Made by a program: the position numbers and the translations under genes. Positions 17,730-26,689 of a DNA stretch of 39,684 nucleotides are shown piece by piece (position 1 is the stretch's first letter; each line of letters begins with the position of its first letter). The notes beneath the pieces are model-generated. The model ran no database searches. It was given only the letters and a program-made list of their open reading frames with translations, and had not been told where the DNA came from. The DNA lies in NCBI GenBank assembly GCA_036824465.1, contig DAITAC010000030.1:1-39684 (forward strand). Direction: 5' to 3'. The stretch comes from JAKOQB01 sp036824465 (GTDB lineage Bacteria > Pseudomonadota > Gammaproteobacteria > Burkholderiales > Burkholderiaceae_F).

Positions 17730-18740
17730 TCAGAACAATCCGTGGCTCACCCAGTAGAACACCGCCGCGATGAACGCGGACGCCGGGATCGTCAGGATCC
17801 ACGCCCACACGATGTTGCCGGCCAGCCCCCAGCGCGTCGCCGACGGATTGCGCACCGAGCCCACGCCGAGGATTGACCCGGTGATCGTGTGCGTGGTCGA
17901 CACCGGAATGCCGAACGTGTTCGCCACGAACAGCATCAGCGCGCCGCCGGTCTCGGCGCAGAAGCCACCGACGGGGCGCAGCTTGGTCAGCCGCTGTCCC
18001 ATCGTCTTGACGATGCGCCAGCCGCCGAACATCGTGCCCATTCCGATCGCCAGGTAGCAGCCGATGATCACCCAGGCGGGCGGCGACTTGGCGTCGGCCG
18101 CGAGCAGCCCGGCGGCGATCAGCAGCATCCAGATGATGCCGATCGTCTTCTGCGCGTCGTTGCCGCCGTGGCCAAGCGAGTACAGACTGGCGGACACGAG
18201 CTGCAGCCGTTTGAACCAGCGGTCGACGCGCAAGGGCGCGGTGCGCCGGAAGATCCACGAGATCGCCACCATCATCATGGCCCCCAGCACGAACCCCAGC
18301 GTCGGCGACACGAAGATGAACACCACCGTCTTCCAGATGCCGGCGCCGATCAGCTTGCCCACACCCGCCTTGGCCACCACCGCGCCCATGATGCCGCCGA
18401 TCAGCGCGTGCGAGCTCGACGACGGCAGCCCGTACCACCAGGTGACGACGTTCCAGGTGATCGCGCCGATCAGCGCGCCGAACACGACGTGGTGATCGAC
18501 CGCGCCCGGCTCGACGATGCCCTTGCCGATCGTCGCGGCCACCTGCAAATGGAAGACGAACAACGCGATCACGTTGAACGCCGCCGCCAGCAGCACCGCC
18601 TGGCGCGGCTTCAGCACGCCGGTCGACACGACGGTCGCGATCGAGTTCGCGGCGTCGTGAAAGCCGTTCATGAAGTCGAAGGCGAACGCCAGCGCGACCA
18701 GCAGCACGACGACCGGGAGCGCGATCGGAGCCGATTCCAT
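17730..18740 (-). CDS. pit: PiT-family inorganic phosphate transporter
   Basis: A 336-residue inner-membrane protein with about 10 hydrophobic helices. It carries both PiT signature repeats: DFMNGFHDAANSIAT near the N-terminus and YSLGHGGNDAQKTIG in the middle. The GxDxANxxGT-type loops and the STTHTITGSILGVG segment are also typical. PiT proteins import phosphate, usually as a metal-phosphate complex, with protons. ATG 18740 is the start; the preceding in-frame TTG is unlikely. The gene follows the PhoU-like gene by 18 bases in the same operon, the standard pairing in which the PhoU-like protein modulates the transporter. Confidence 0.93.
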   Translation of the reverse strand: MESAPIALPVVVLLVALAFAFDFMNGFHDAANSIATVVSTGVLKPRQAVLLAAAFNVIALFVFHLQVAATIGKGIVEPGAVDHHVVFGALIGAITWNVVTWWYGLPSSSSHALIGGIMGAVVAKAGVGKLIGAGIWKTVVFIFVSPTLGFVLGAMMMVAISWIFRRTAPLRVDRWFKRLQLVSASLYSLGHGGNDAQKTIGIIWMLLIAAGLLAADAKSPPAWVIIGCYLAIGMGTMFGGWRIVKTMGQRLTKLRPVGGFCAETGGALMLFVANTFGIPVSTTHTITGSILGVGSVRNPSATRWGLAGNIVWAWILTIPASAFIAAVFYWVSHGLF

Positions 18741-18758
18741 CAAGGATCCCGGCGCCGG

Positions 18759-19403
18759 TCAGGAGTGCTCGAGCACGATGCCTTCGATCAGGTTCGCCAC
18801 GTCCTCGCAGCGATCCGAGATCGATTCCAGATGCTCGTAGATCGCCTTCAGCTTGATCAGCTCGCGCACGTCGATGTCATCGCGGAATAGTTTCGACATC
18901 GCGCCGCGCATGACGCGGTCGGCGTCGGACTCGAGCCGGTCGATTTCCTCGCACGTCTTCAGCGCCGCCTCCGCGCCCTGGCTGCGCGTGAGCTCCGGCA
19001 GCAGCGACACCGCGTGCTTGACGCACTGGCAGCACTTCATCGAGATGTCGCCCAGCCGCTCGACGTCGGCGGGCAGGTGCTGCACGTTGTACAGCGCCAT
19101 CACCTCACTGGAGTCCTGCAGCAGGTCGAGGATGTCGTCCATCGCGTTGATCAGGCCGTGGATCTGTTCGCGGTCGATCGGCGTGACGAAGCTGCGGTGC
19201 AGCTTGCGATTCACCTCGGCCGTGATGCGGTCGGCCGCGTGCTCTGCGGCGACGACTTCGCCGGCGTGCTTCTCGCGCAGGTCCTGCTGCGCGTAATGCT
19301 GGATCATCGACATGAACGCACGCGCACCCACGGCGATGTAGCCGGCGTGTTCGTTGAACATCTCGAAGAAGTTGTCGTCCTTCGGTAGCAGCTTGCCGAA
19401 CAC
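18759..19403 (-). CDS. DUF47/PhoU-like Pit accessory protein
   Basis: A 214-residue all-helical protein of the DUF47 (UPF0111, TIGR00153-like) family. It opens with FGKLLPKDDNFFEMFNEHA and has PhoU-type helical segments such as RLGDISMKCCQCVKHAVSLL and LESISDRCEDVANLIEGI. These proteins sit with PiT transporters and are thought to control phosphate uptake. The frame is open to a TTG at 19445, but the family start (VFGKLLPKD) coincides with a GTG at 19403 that has GGGGAG about 10 bases upstream, so I use that. It is the first gene of the pair with pit. Confidence 0.88.
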   Translation of the reverse strand: MFGKLLPKDDNFFEMFNEHAGYIAVGARAFMSMIQHYAQQDLREKHAGEVVAAEHAADRITAEVNRKLHRSFVTPIDREQIHGLINAMDDILDLLQDSSEVMALYNVQHLPADVERLGDISMKCCQCVKHAVSLLPELTRSQGAEAALKTCEEIDRLESDADRVMRGAMSKLFRDDIDVRELIKLKAIYEHLESISDRCEDVANLIEGIVLEHS

Positions 19404-19481
19404 GATTACGCGCTCCCCGTAGTTATCGGCACGGATTGTAGGCAACTAAGCCGCACGGAAGTCGTGAAGGAATCGTAGCGA

Positions 19482-19557
19482 GCGCCCCGAGGTTGCGCCG
19501 AGGAGCGGACGCGTACGGAGTCGTACGGCGAGCACCGGAGGCGCAAGATCGGGGCGC
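19482..19557. repeat. Long intergenic imperfect palindrome (REP-like)
   Basis: GCGCCCCGA at 19482-19490 pairs with TCGGGGCGC at 19549-19557. TTGCGCC at 19493 pairs with GGCGCAA at 19540. The centre has CGTACG on both sides of a four-base loop. The element fills the space between sdaA and the PhoU-like gene and could fold into one long hairpin on either strand. A terminator or REP-type repeat is likely. Confidence 0.55.
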
Positions 19558-19580
19558 GCAGTAGATTCATTCACGGCTTC

Positions 19581-20969
19581 TCAGCACTCGACGATGTTGA
19601 CCGCCAATCCGCCGCGCGCGGTTTCCTTGTACTTGGTCTGCATGTCAGCGCCGGTCTCGCGCATGGTCTTGATCACGTTGTCGAGCGACACCACGTGCGA
19701 GCCGTCGCCGGCGAGCGCGAGCCGCGCGGCGTTGATCGCCTTGACCGCAGCCACCGCATTGCGTTCGATGCACGGGATCTGCACCAGGCCGCCGACCGGG
19801 TCGCAGGTCAGCCCCAGGTGATGCTCCATGCCGATCTCGGCCGCGTTCTCAACCTGCGCCGGCGTACCGCCGAGTACTGCGGCGAGCGCCCCGGCCGCCA
19901 TCGAGCACGCAACACCGACTTCGCCCTGGCAACCGACCTCGGCGCCGCTGATCGATGCGTTTTCCTTGTACAGGATGCCGATCGCGGCGGCGGTCAGAAG
20001 GAACTCGAAGGCGCGGGCCTCGGACGCACCGGGCACGAAGCGCATGTAGTAATGCAGGACTGCGGGGATGATGCCGGCAGCGCCGTTGGTGGGCGCAGTG
20101 ACGACGCGACCGCCGGCAGCATTTTCTTCGTTGACCGAGAGCGCCCACAGGTTGACCCAGTCCATCACCGCCAGGGGATCGGCCACTCCGGCACCGGGCA
20201 CCGACAGCTTGCGATACAGCCCCGGTGCACGCCGCTTGACCTGGAACGGCCCGGGCAGCACGCCGTCACTGCGCAGCCCGCGCTCGGCACAGGCCTGCAT
20301 CGCATTCCAGATCGAGCGCAGGCCGGCATCGATCTCGGCGTCGCTCTTCCAGTGACGCTCATTGCGCCGCATGACGTCGGCGATCGAGCAGTTTTCCCGT
20401 GCGGTGATTGCCAGCAGCTCATCGCCCGTGTGGTATGGATGCGCGAGGATCGTCGTGTCCGGCGCGACGCGCTTCTGCGCCGAGCCGTCCGCGGCCACTT
20501 CGTGGCTGACGACGAACCCACCGCCGACCGAGTAGTAGACCTTCGCCAGCACTTCGGCGCCGGCGGCGTCGAACGCCGTGAACTGCATGCCGTTGGCGTG
20601 AAACGGCAGCGCCTTCATCCGGTAGAAGAGCAGATCGGTCTTCTGATCGAAGCTGATCACATGCCGACCCAGCAGTGTCAGGCGTTGCTGCGTGCGCATC
20701 TGCGAGAGGCGTGGAGCAATGTTGTCGATGTCGACCTTGTCGGGCTCCTCGCCTTCGAGCCCGAGCAGCACCGCCTTGTCGCTGCCGTGCCCCTTGCCGG
20801 TCGCGCCCAGCGAACCATAGAGTTCCGCCTTCACGCGCGCGGTGCGCCTCAGCAGGTGCTCGTGTTCGAGTCGCAGCGCGAACATGCGCGCGGCGCGCAT
20901 CGGCCCGACTGTGTGTGACGACGACGGGCCGATGCCGATCTTGAACAGGTCGAAGACGCTGACGGCCAT
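19581..20969 (-). CDS. sdaA: L-serine ammonia-lyase (iron-sulfur type)
   Basis: A 462-residue single-chain L-serine dehydratase that converts serine to pyruvate and ammonia with a [4Fe-4S] cluster. The beta domain comes first (SVFDLFKIGIGPSSSHTVGP), then the catalytic alpha domain with the three cluster cysteines in EVGCQGEVG, LTCDPVGG and IPCIERN. The SSSHT motif and the KYKETARGGLAVNIVEC end are typical. Its ATG overlaps the TGA of the upstream lipoprotein hydrolase by one base (TGATG), so it is translationally coupled within the gcv operon. Placement behind a glycine riboswitch fits removal of the serine made from glycine. Confidence 0.95.
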   Translation of the reverse strand: MAVSVFDLFKIGIGPSSSHTVGPMRAARMFALRLEHEHLLRRTARVKAELYGSLGATGKGHGSDKAVLLGLEGEEPDKVDIDNIAPRLSQMRTQQRLTLLGRHVISFDQKTDLLFYRMKALPFHANGMQFTAFDAAGAEVLAKVYYSVGGGFVVSHEVAADGSAQKRVAPDTTILAHPYHTGDELLAITARENCSIADVMRRNERHWKSDAEIDAGLRSIWNAMQACAERGLRSDGVLPGPFQVKRRAPGLYRKLSVPGAGVADPLAVMDWVNLWALSVNEENAAGGRVVTAPTNGAAGIIPAVLHYYMRFVPGASEARAFEFLLTAAAIGILYKENASISGAEVGCQGEVGVACSMAAGALAAVLGGTPAQVENAAEIGMEHHLGLTCDPVGGLVQIPCIERNAVAAVKAINAARLALAGDGSHVVSLDNVIKTMRETGADMQTKYKETARGGLAVNIVEC

Positions 20970-21820
20970 CAGGGGCCCTGCCGGGGAGAGACGGCGTCCA
21001 GCATCGCACCAAGCACGTCGGCCTGCACGCCGCCGCGCATCATCGCCTCCATGTGCTGCGCACCTTCGACACGAATGAACCGCTTGGGCTCGCGCGCGGC
21101 GGCGAACAGTTGTTCGCTGTGCTTGAACGGAATCACCGCATCGCTCGTCCCGTGCAGGAACAAGAGCGGCACGTCGATCCTTTCGAGCGCGGCGATCGGA
21201 TCGCGCCCGGCCGGCGGCAATAGCGGCAGCGCCAGCGGCAGGAACGGCGCCAGCACGACGCTCTGCAGGGCCGCGTCGCGTGCGATGCCGCGGTAGCTCG
21301 CGAATGCCGAATCAATCACGGCCAGCCGCACCCCCGTTCGATCAACCGCCAGCGCCCGCAGCGCCGTCGCGCCGCCAATGCTTTGCCCGATCACGATCAG
21401 CGTCTGCGCATTGACATCGGGCCGCGTGCGCAGGTAGCGCAGCGCGGCGAGCGCATCCTCGACCACGCCGTCCAGGCTTGGCTTTCCCTCCGATCGCCCG
21501 AAGCCCGCGTAGTCGATCATCAGCACGTTGAATCCTTCCGGCGGCAGCCAGGCCACCAGCGGCAAATGATTGCTGATGTTGGCCGCGTTGCCGTGCAGAT
21601 GCAGGACGGTACCTTTGGCTTCCGACCGTGCCGGCAGCCACCAGCCGTGCAGCCGCCGACTGCCAGCGGCAAGGAAGATGTCTTCGTGCTGCAGACCGAA
21701 GTGCCGCGGATGCGTGTACTCGACACGGTCCGGGTAGAAAAACATGCCTTCGACCACGGAGCATCCCGACAGCAGCGCCGGCGCGATCAGCGCGGCGCCG
21801 AGCAAGCGTCGGCGCCGCAC
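20969..21820 (-). CDS. Lipoprotein alpha/beta hydrolase within the gcv-sdaA operon
   Basis: A 283-residue hydrolase with an Arg-rich start (RRRRLLGAALIAPALLSGC) and a lipobox LLSGC, so it is probably lipidated and faces the periplasm. Catalytic motifs: HGNAANI oxyanion region, DYAGFGRSEG, nucleophile elbow GQSIGGA, acid in LHGTSDAVIP and His in EGAQHMEAM. The start is taken as a GTG at 21820, five bases after the gcvP stop; the frame has no ATG before the lipobox. It is sandwiched between gcvP and sdaA with coupling to the latter. Its substrate and its reason for being under glycine control are unknown. It is related to the hydrolase at 3916-4770. Confidence 0.8.
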   Translation of the reverse strand: MRRRRLLGAALIAPALLSGCSVVEGMFFYPDRVEYTHPRHFGLQHEDIFLAAGSRRLHGWWLPARSEAKGTVLHLHGNAANISNHLPLVAWLPPEGFNVLMIDYAGFGRSEGKPSLDGVVEDALAALRYLRTRPDVNAQTLIVIGQSIGGATALRALAVDRTGVRLAVIDSAFASYRGIARDAALQSVVLAPFLPLALPLLPPAGRDPIAALERIDVPLLFLHGTSDAVIPFKHSEQLFAAAREPKRFIRVEGAQHMEAMMRGGVQADVLGAMLDAVSPRQGP

Positions 21821-21825
21821 ACTGA

Positions 21826-24696
21826 TCAGGCTGCAGCCGGCGCTTCTTCCTTGTACGCGTCGATCGGCACGCACGAGCACATCACATGGCGATCGCCGTA
21901 GACATTGTCGACGCGCGCCACCGGCGGCCAGTATTTCTGGCGCCTCAGTTCTGCCAACGGAAAGGCCGCCTGCTCGCGCGAGTAGTCGTGCGCCCAGTTT
22001 TCCGCCATCACCATCGCCGCCGTGTGCGGCGCGTTCTTCAGCGGGTTGTCGTCCTTGTCGATGCGACCCTCCTCGACCGCGCGGATCTCTTTCCGGATCG
22101 CGATCATCGCGTCGATGAAGCGGTCGAGCTCGTGCTTCGCCTCGCTCTCCGTCGGCTCGACCATCAGCGTGCCGGGCACGGGAAAACTCAGCGTCGGTGC
22201 GTGGAAGCCGTAGTCCATCAGCCGCTTCGCGACGTCCTCGGCGCTGATGCCGCAGGCGTCCTTGATCGGCCGCAGATCGAGGATGCACTCGTGCGCGACC
22301 AGTCCGTTGCGCCCCATGTACAGCGTCGGGTAATGCGGCGCGAGCCGCTTCGCAATGTAGTTGGCGCTCAGCAGCGCAACCTGCGTCGCACGCCGTAATC
22401 CTGCGGCGCCCATCAGCGTGATGTACATCCACGAGATCGGCAGGATGCCCGCGCTGCCGAAATTCGCGGCGCTCACCATGCCTACCGGATGCGACTTGTC
22501 GATCACCTCGCCGAGACTGCCCGGCAGATAGGGCGCAAGGTGCGATTTGACCGCCACCGGCCCCACGCCGGGTCCGCCGCCGCCGTGAGGAATACAGAAA
22601 GTCTTGTGCAGGTTCAGGTGCGAGACATCCGATCCATACTTGCCCGGCTTGGCAACTCCGACGAGAGCGTTGAGGTTGGCACCGTCCGTGTACACCTGCC
22701 CGCCGTGTGAGTGAATGATGTCGCAGATCTCGACAATCCCCTCTTCGAACACGCCGTGCGTCGACGGGTAGGTGATCATCAGCGCTGCCAGGTTCGCACT
22801 GTGCTGCGCGGCCTTCGCCTTCAGATCGGCGACATCGACGTTGCCGTTCGCATCGCACTGCACGACGATGACTTCCATGCCGCACAGATGCGCACTGGCC
22901 GGGTTGGTGCCGTGCGCGCTCTCGGGAATCAGGCAGATGTTCCGGTGCGCCTGTCCGCGTCCACGGTGATAGGCGCGGATCGCGAGCAGTCCGGCGTATT
23001 CACCCTGTGCGCCCGAATTCGGCTGCAGGCTGACCGCGTCGTACCCGGTGCACTCGACCAGCATCGCTTCCAGGGTGTCGATCAGTTCCCTGTAGCCCTG
23101 CGCTTGCTCCGCCGGTGCATACGGATGGATGTTGGCAAACTCCGGCCACGTGATCGGAATCATCTCGGCGGTCGCGTTCAGCTTCATCGTGCACGAGCCG
23201 AGCGGGATCATGGTGCGGTCGAGCGCCAGGTCCTTGTCTGCGAGCGAGCGCAGGTAGCGCAGCATCTCGTGCTCGGCGTGATACGTATTGAAGACGGGAT
23301 GCGTCAGGTACGCCGACGTGCGCGCGAGCGACGCCGGAATCGCATCGAGCACCGCGGCGTCGAGCACATCGACGTTGCCGCTGACACCGAACAGCGACCA
23401 CAGCGCCAGCACATCCGCACGCGTGCTGGTTTCGTCGAATGAGACCGTGACCACATCGGCTCCCGTGTCGCGCACATTGATGCGGCGCGCACGCGCCGCG
23501 GCGTGCACCCTGGCCGCATCGATCCCGGAAACCGTGACGGTGTCGAAGAACTGATCAGTCGCCTGCATGCCGCCTGCCTTCAGCCCGGCGGCAAAGATCG
23601 CCGCGAGTCGATGCACGCGCTGCGCAATGCGCCTCAACCCCTGCGGTCCGTGATAGACCGCGTACATGCTGGCCATCACTGCCAGCAGCACCTGCGCGGT
23701 GCAGATGTTCGAAGTGGCCTTCTCGCGCCGGATGTGCTGCTCGCGGGTCTGCAGTGTCAGCCGATACGCCGGCTGCCCCTGCGCATCGACCGACACACCG
23801 ACCAGTCGCCCGGCCATCGAGCGCTTGAACGCGTCCCTGCAGGCGAGGAATGCGGCATGCGGTCCGCCAAACCCGAATGGCACACCGAAGCGCTGCGAGT
23901 TTCCGACCACGATGTCGGCGCCCCACTCGCCAGGACTCTTGAGCAACGTGAGCGCGAGCAGGTCCGCCGCTGCGGTCACCAGCGCACCGCGCGCATGCGT
24001 CGCCCGCACGACTTCCGCGTAGTCGCGCAAGTCGCCCGTCGAACACGGATATTGCAGCAGCACGCCGAACGCGTCCGTCGTCAGCGTTGCGTCATCATCT
24101 CCGACCTTCACCTCGATGCCGAGTGCTTCGGCGCGCGTCCGCACGACCGCGATCGTCTGCGGATGGCAGTCCGCCGAAATGAAGAACAGGTTCGACTTGC
24201 TCTTGCAGGATCGTTTCGCGAGCGTCATCGCCTCGGCCGCCGCGGTGCCTTCGTCAAGCAGCGACGCATTGGCGATCTCCATGCCGGTGAGATCGCACAC
24301 CATCGTCTGGAAGTTGATCAGCGCTTCCATCCGACCCTGCGAGATCTCGGCCTGGTATGGCGTATACGCGGTGTACCAGGCCGGGTTTTCGAGGATGTTG
24401 CGCAGGATGACGGCCGGCGTGTGCGTGCCGTAATAGCCCATGCCGATGAAGCTCTTGAAGACCTGGTTCTTCGCCGCGATCGCGCGCATCTTTGCCAGCG
24501 CATCTTCTTCCGTCATCGCACCCGGCAATGCGAGCGGCGCATTGAGCTTGATCGACTTCGGCACGATCGCGTCAACCAGCGCTTCGAGCGAGGGCTGGCC
24601 GACGGCCGCGAGCATGCGCCCGATCTCATCATCGCTGGGACCGATGTGACGCGCGATGAAAGCGTCGTGATGCTCGAGTTGAGTCAGCGTGGTCAT
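21826..24696 (-). CDS. gcvP: Glycine dehydrogenase (decarboxylating), P-protein
   Basis: A 956-residue single-chain P-protein, the usual length for the proteobacterial homodimer form. The N-terminal half has HIGPSDDEIGRML and FIGMGYYGTHTP. The C-terminal half holds the PLP-binding lysine in HLNLHKTFCIPHGGGGPG. It decarboxylates glycine and passes the aminomethyl group to the lipoyl arm of GcvH. ATG 24696 lies two bases after the gcvH stop; a GTG at 24702 overlapping that stop is an alternative. Third gene of the glycine riboswitch operon. Confidence 0.96.
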   Translation of the reverse strand: MTTLTQLEHHDAFIARHIGPSDDEIGRMLAAVGQPSLEALVDAIVPKSIKLNAPLALPGAMTEEDALAKMRAIAAKNQVFKSFIGMGYYGTHTPAVILRNILENPAWYTAYTPYQAEISQGRMEALINFQTMVCDLTGMEIANASLLDEGTAAAEAMTLAKRSCKSKSNLFFISADCHPQTIAVVRTRAEALGIEVKVGDDDATLTTDAFGVLLQYPCSTGDLRDYAEVVRATHARGALVTAAADLLALTLLKSPGEWGADIVVGNSQRFGVPFGFGGPHAAFLACRDAFKRSMAGRLVGVSVDAQGQPAYRLTLQTREQHIRREKATSNICTAQVLLAVMASMYAVYHGPQGLRRIAQRVHRLAAIFAAGLKAGGMQATDQFFDTVTVSGIDAARVHAAARARRINVRDTGADVVTVSFDETSTRADVLALWSLFGVSGNVDVLDAAVLDAIPASLARTSAYLTHPVFNTYHAEHEMLRYLRSLADKDLALDRTMIPLGSCTMKLNATAEMIPITWPEFANIHPYAPAEQAQGYRELIDTLEAMLVECTGYDAVSLQPNSGAQGEYAGLLAIRAYHRGRGQAHRNICLIPESAHGTNPASAHLCGMEVIVVQCDANGNVDVADLKAKAAQHSANLAALMITYPSTHGVFEEGIVEICDIIHSHGGQVYTDGANLNALVGVAKPGKYGSDVSHLNLHKTFCIPHGGGGPGVGPVAVKSHLAPYLPGSLGEVIDKSHPVGMVSAANFGSAGILPISWMYITLMGAAGLRRATQVALLSANYIAKRLAPHYPTLYMGRNGLVAHECILDLRPIKDACGISAEDVAKRLMDYGFHAPTLSFPVPGTLMVEPTESEAKHELDRFIDAMIAIRKEIRAVEEGRIDKDDNPLKNAPHTAAMVMAENWAHDYSREQAAFPLAELRRQKYWPPVARVDNVYGDRHVMCSCVPIDAYKEEAPAAA

Positions 24697-24698
24697 TG

Positions 24699-25052
24699 TC
24701 ACTTGGCAGCGTCGATGTTGGCCTGGTATTTCGCTGCATCGAGCAGCGCGTTTACGTCGGCGGCACTGGCCGGTTTCAGCCTGAACATCCAGGCACCGAA
24801 GGCGTCGGCGTTGATGGCCTCTGGCTTGTCCTTCAGTTCATCGTTGGTCGCGACCACCGAGCCTGCAACGGGGGCATACACGTCGGAGGCCGCCTTGACC
24901 GACTCGACCACCGCGCACGCCTCGCCCGCCTTGAGCTGGCGGCCGACTTCGGGCAGTTCGACGAACACGAGATCACCCAGTGCGTCCTGCGCAAACTCGG
25001 TGATGCCGATCGTGACGGTGCCATCGGCCTCGCTGCGCACCCACTCGTGCGA
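24699..25052 (-). CDS. gcvH: Glycine cleavage system H protein (N-terminus lost in gap)
   Basis: 117 residues are visible, from SHEWVRSEADG through the lipoylation motif VVESVKAASDVYAP to the C-terminal LDAAKYQANIDAAK. The lysine of ESVKA carries the lipoyl arm that shuttles the aminomethyl group between GcvP and GcvT. The first 15 or so residues and the start codon fall in the N gap at 25053-25152. No frameshift is seen; the gene is presumed intact in the cell. Confidence 0.93.
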   Translation of the reverse strand, partial: SHEWVRSEADGTVTIGITEFAQDALGDLVFVELPEVGRQLKAGEACAVVESVKAASDVYAPVAGSVVATNDELKDKPEAINADAFGAWMFRLKPASAADVNALLDAAKYQANIDAAK

Positions 25053-25152
25053 NNNNNNNNNNNNNNNNNNNNNNNNNNNNNNNNNNNNNNNNNNNNNNNN
25101 NNNNNNNNNNNNNNNNNNNNNNNNNNNNNNNNNNNNNNNNNNNNNNNNNNNN
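25053..25152. other. 100-N gap (true gap) at the gcvT-gcvH junction
   Basis: Flanks share no duplicated sequence. The missing DNA includes the gcvH start codon and part of the short gcvT-gcvH intergenic region. Confidence 0.9.
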
Positions 25153-25182
25153 GCTCCTTTTTATTGGACTCCCGACGCCCGA

Positions 25183-26423
25183 CTAGATCAGCGCCTTGCC
25201 ATTCCGTACAAACGGATACCTGACCACCTGCGCGGCGACCGGTTTGCCGCGCAGATCGACCTGAACCTGATCGCCGACCGCGACGCCCGCCGGAACTCGC
25301 GCGAGCGCGATCGAGAACCCGAGCGTGGGCGAGAACGTGCCGCTGGTGATCTCGCCCGCGCCGTGCGCCGTCGTCACCTTCTGATGCGCCCGCAGCACGC
25401 CCTTGTCGAGCATCTTCAGCCCGACGAGTTGGCGCAGTCCGCCGCGTACCTGCTGGTTCTCGAGCGCGCTGCGGCCGATGAAGTCGCGCGGCTCCTTCAG
25501 GTCCACGGTCCACGCCAACCCGGATTCGAGCGGTGATACGGACTCATCCATGTCCTGGCCGTACAGGTTCATTCCCGCCTCGAGCCGCAGCGTGTCGCGC
25601 GCGCCGAGCCCGCACTCCGCGACGCCGGCGGCTTTCAGTCGATGCCAGAGCGCGGGCGCTTCGGTGGCAGGCAGCACGACCTCGCACCCATCCTCGCCGG
25701 TGTAACCGGTGCGGGCGATGAACCACTCGCCACGGACTGCGGCGCTGAAGATCTTCAGACCAGCGATCAACTCGGCCGCGTCCGCAAGCAACTGCGCAAG
25801 AATCGCGCGCGCCTGCGGACCCTGCACCGCGATCATCGCCAGGTCCGGCCGCGGCTTCAGACGAACGTTGAGTCGGCGCGACTGCGCCACCTGCTGCATC
25901 CAGGCGATGTCCTTGTCGGCTGTCCCCGCATTCACGACGACGCGGTAGCGGTCGGTGTGGATCCAGTAGACGATCAGGTCATCGATCACGCCGCCGTCAT
26001 CGCGCAGCATGCAGGTATACAGCGCCTTGCCGGGCGTGAGCTTAGTGACGTCGTTGGCCACCAGCATGCGCAGGAAGTCACGCGAAGCACCGCCGTCGAG
26101 ATCGACCACGCGCATGTGCGACACGTCGAACATGCCCGCGTGCCGACGCACCGCGTGGTGCTCCTCGATCTGCGAGCCGTAGTTGACCGGCATGTCCCAG
26201 CCGCCGAAGTCAACCATCTTGGCGCCGGAGGCGACGTGCGTTTCGTACAGGGGCGTGCGTTTNNNNNNNNNNNNNNNNNNNNNNNNNNNNNNNNNNNNNN
26301 NNNNNNNNNNNNNNNNNNNNNNNNNNNNNNNNNNNNNNNNNNNNNNNNNNNNNNNNNNNNNNAGTCAACCATCTTGGCGCCGGAGGCGACGTGCGTTTCG
26401 TACAGGGGCGTGCGTTTAAGCAT
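25183..26423 (-). CDS. gcvT: Glycine cleavage system aminomethyltransferase (T-protein)
   Basis: After removing the false gap at 26263-26362 the gene encodes 361 residues, the normal length. It opens MLKRTPLYETHVASGAKMVD and continues FGGWDMPVNYGSQIEEH, both strong family features, with the folate-site Asp in the later GLGARDTLRLEAGMNLYGQD. GcvT releases ammonia and makes 5,10-methylenetetrahydrofolate. It is the first gene after the riboswitch; ATG 26423 lies 18 bases past the terminator T-run. Confidence 0.95.
26263..26362. other. 100-N gap flanked by a 55-bp duplication (false gap) in gcvT
   Basis: Bases 26208-26262 recur exactly at 26363-26417. Deleting the Ns and one copy yields a continuous gcvT. 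Same artefact as in the TonB and dpaL-like genes. Confidence 0.95.
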
Positions 26424-26440
26424 CTCTCGAATCCAAAATG

Positions 26441-26479
26441 AAAAAGGGGCACGTACCGACGATGATCAGTTCGTACCCC
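26441..26479 (-). terminator. Intrinsic terminator of the glycine riboswitch expression platform
   Basis: On the minus strand GGGGTACG pairs with CGTGCCCC (one G-U pair) and is followed directly by TTTTT, 18 bases before the gcvT ATG. The first arm is the last part of aptamer 2 (AGGACAGAGGGG), so aptamer folding and terminator folding can compete. An ON switch, with read-through when glycine is bound, is the likely logic. Confidence 0.75.
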
Positions 26480-26652
26480 TCTGTCCTTTTGCCTGAGAGT
26501 TTGGAACCGGGTCGGTTCCGTGCACCTTCGGCGCTGGACGGTGAGTCCAGTCTCTCCAGAGTCGCTCGCGCGAGGCGGTTCTTGAACCTGAGCGATTACG
26601 GGTGTTGCGCCTTCGGCGGCTCCGTCACTACGGAGCGCTCTCCCGTCTCGCG
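26475..26652 (-). ncRNA. Tandem glycine riboswitch (two aptamers) upstream of gcvT
   Basis: The minus strand shows both copies of the glycine aptamer core. Aptamer 1 has GACGGGAGAGCGC, GCCGCCGAAGGCGCAA and CGCTCAGGTTCAAGAACC. Aptamer 2 has CTCTGGAGAGACTGGAC, CAGCGCCGAAGGTGCA and CTCTCAGGCAAAAGGACAGA. A short linker joins them. GCCGAAGG and CTCAGG/AAAAGGACAGA are diagnostic of this class. It controls the gcvT-H-P-hydrolase-sdaA operon in response to glycine. Confidence 0.93.
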
Positions 26653-26689
26653 CGTTGAGCGATGCGCAAGGATACACCGCGTCCCCTGA

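Noticed and set aside
21821..22885. Long minus-strand frame upstream of and in frame with the lipoprotein hydrolase
   Set aside because: It overlaps gcvP in another frame and is Arg-rich; the lipoprotein signal begins at the GTG at 21820.
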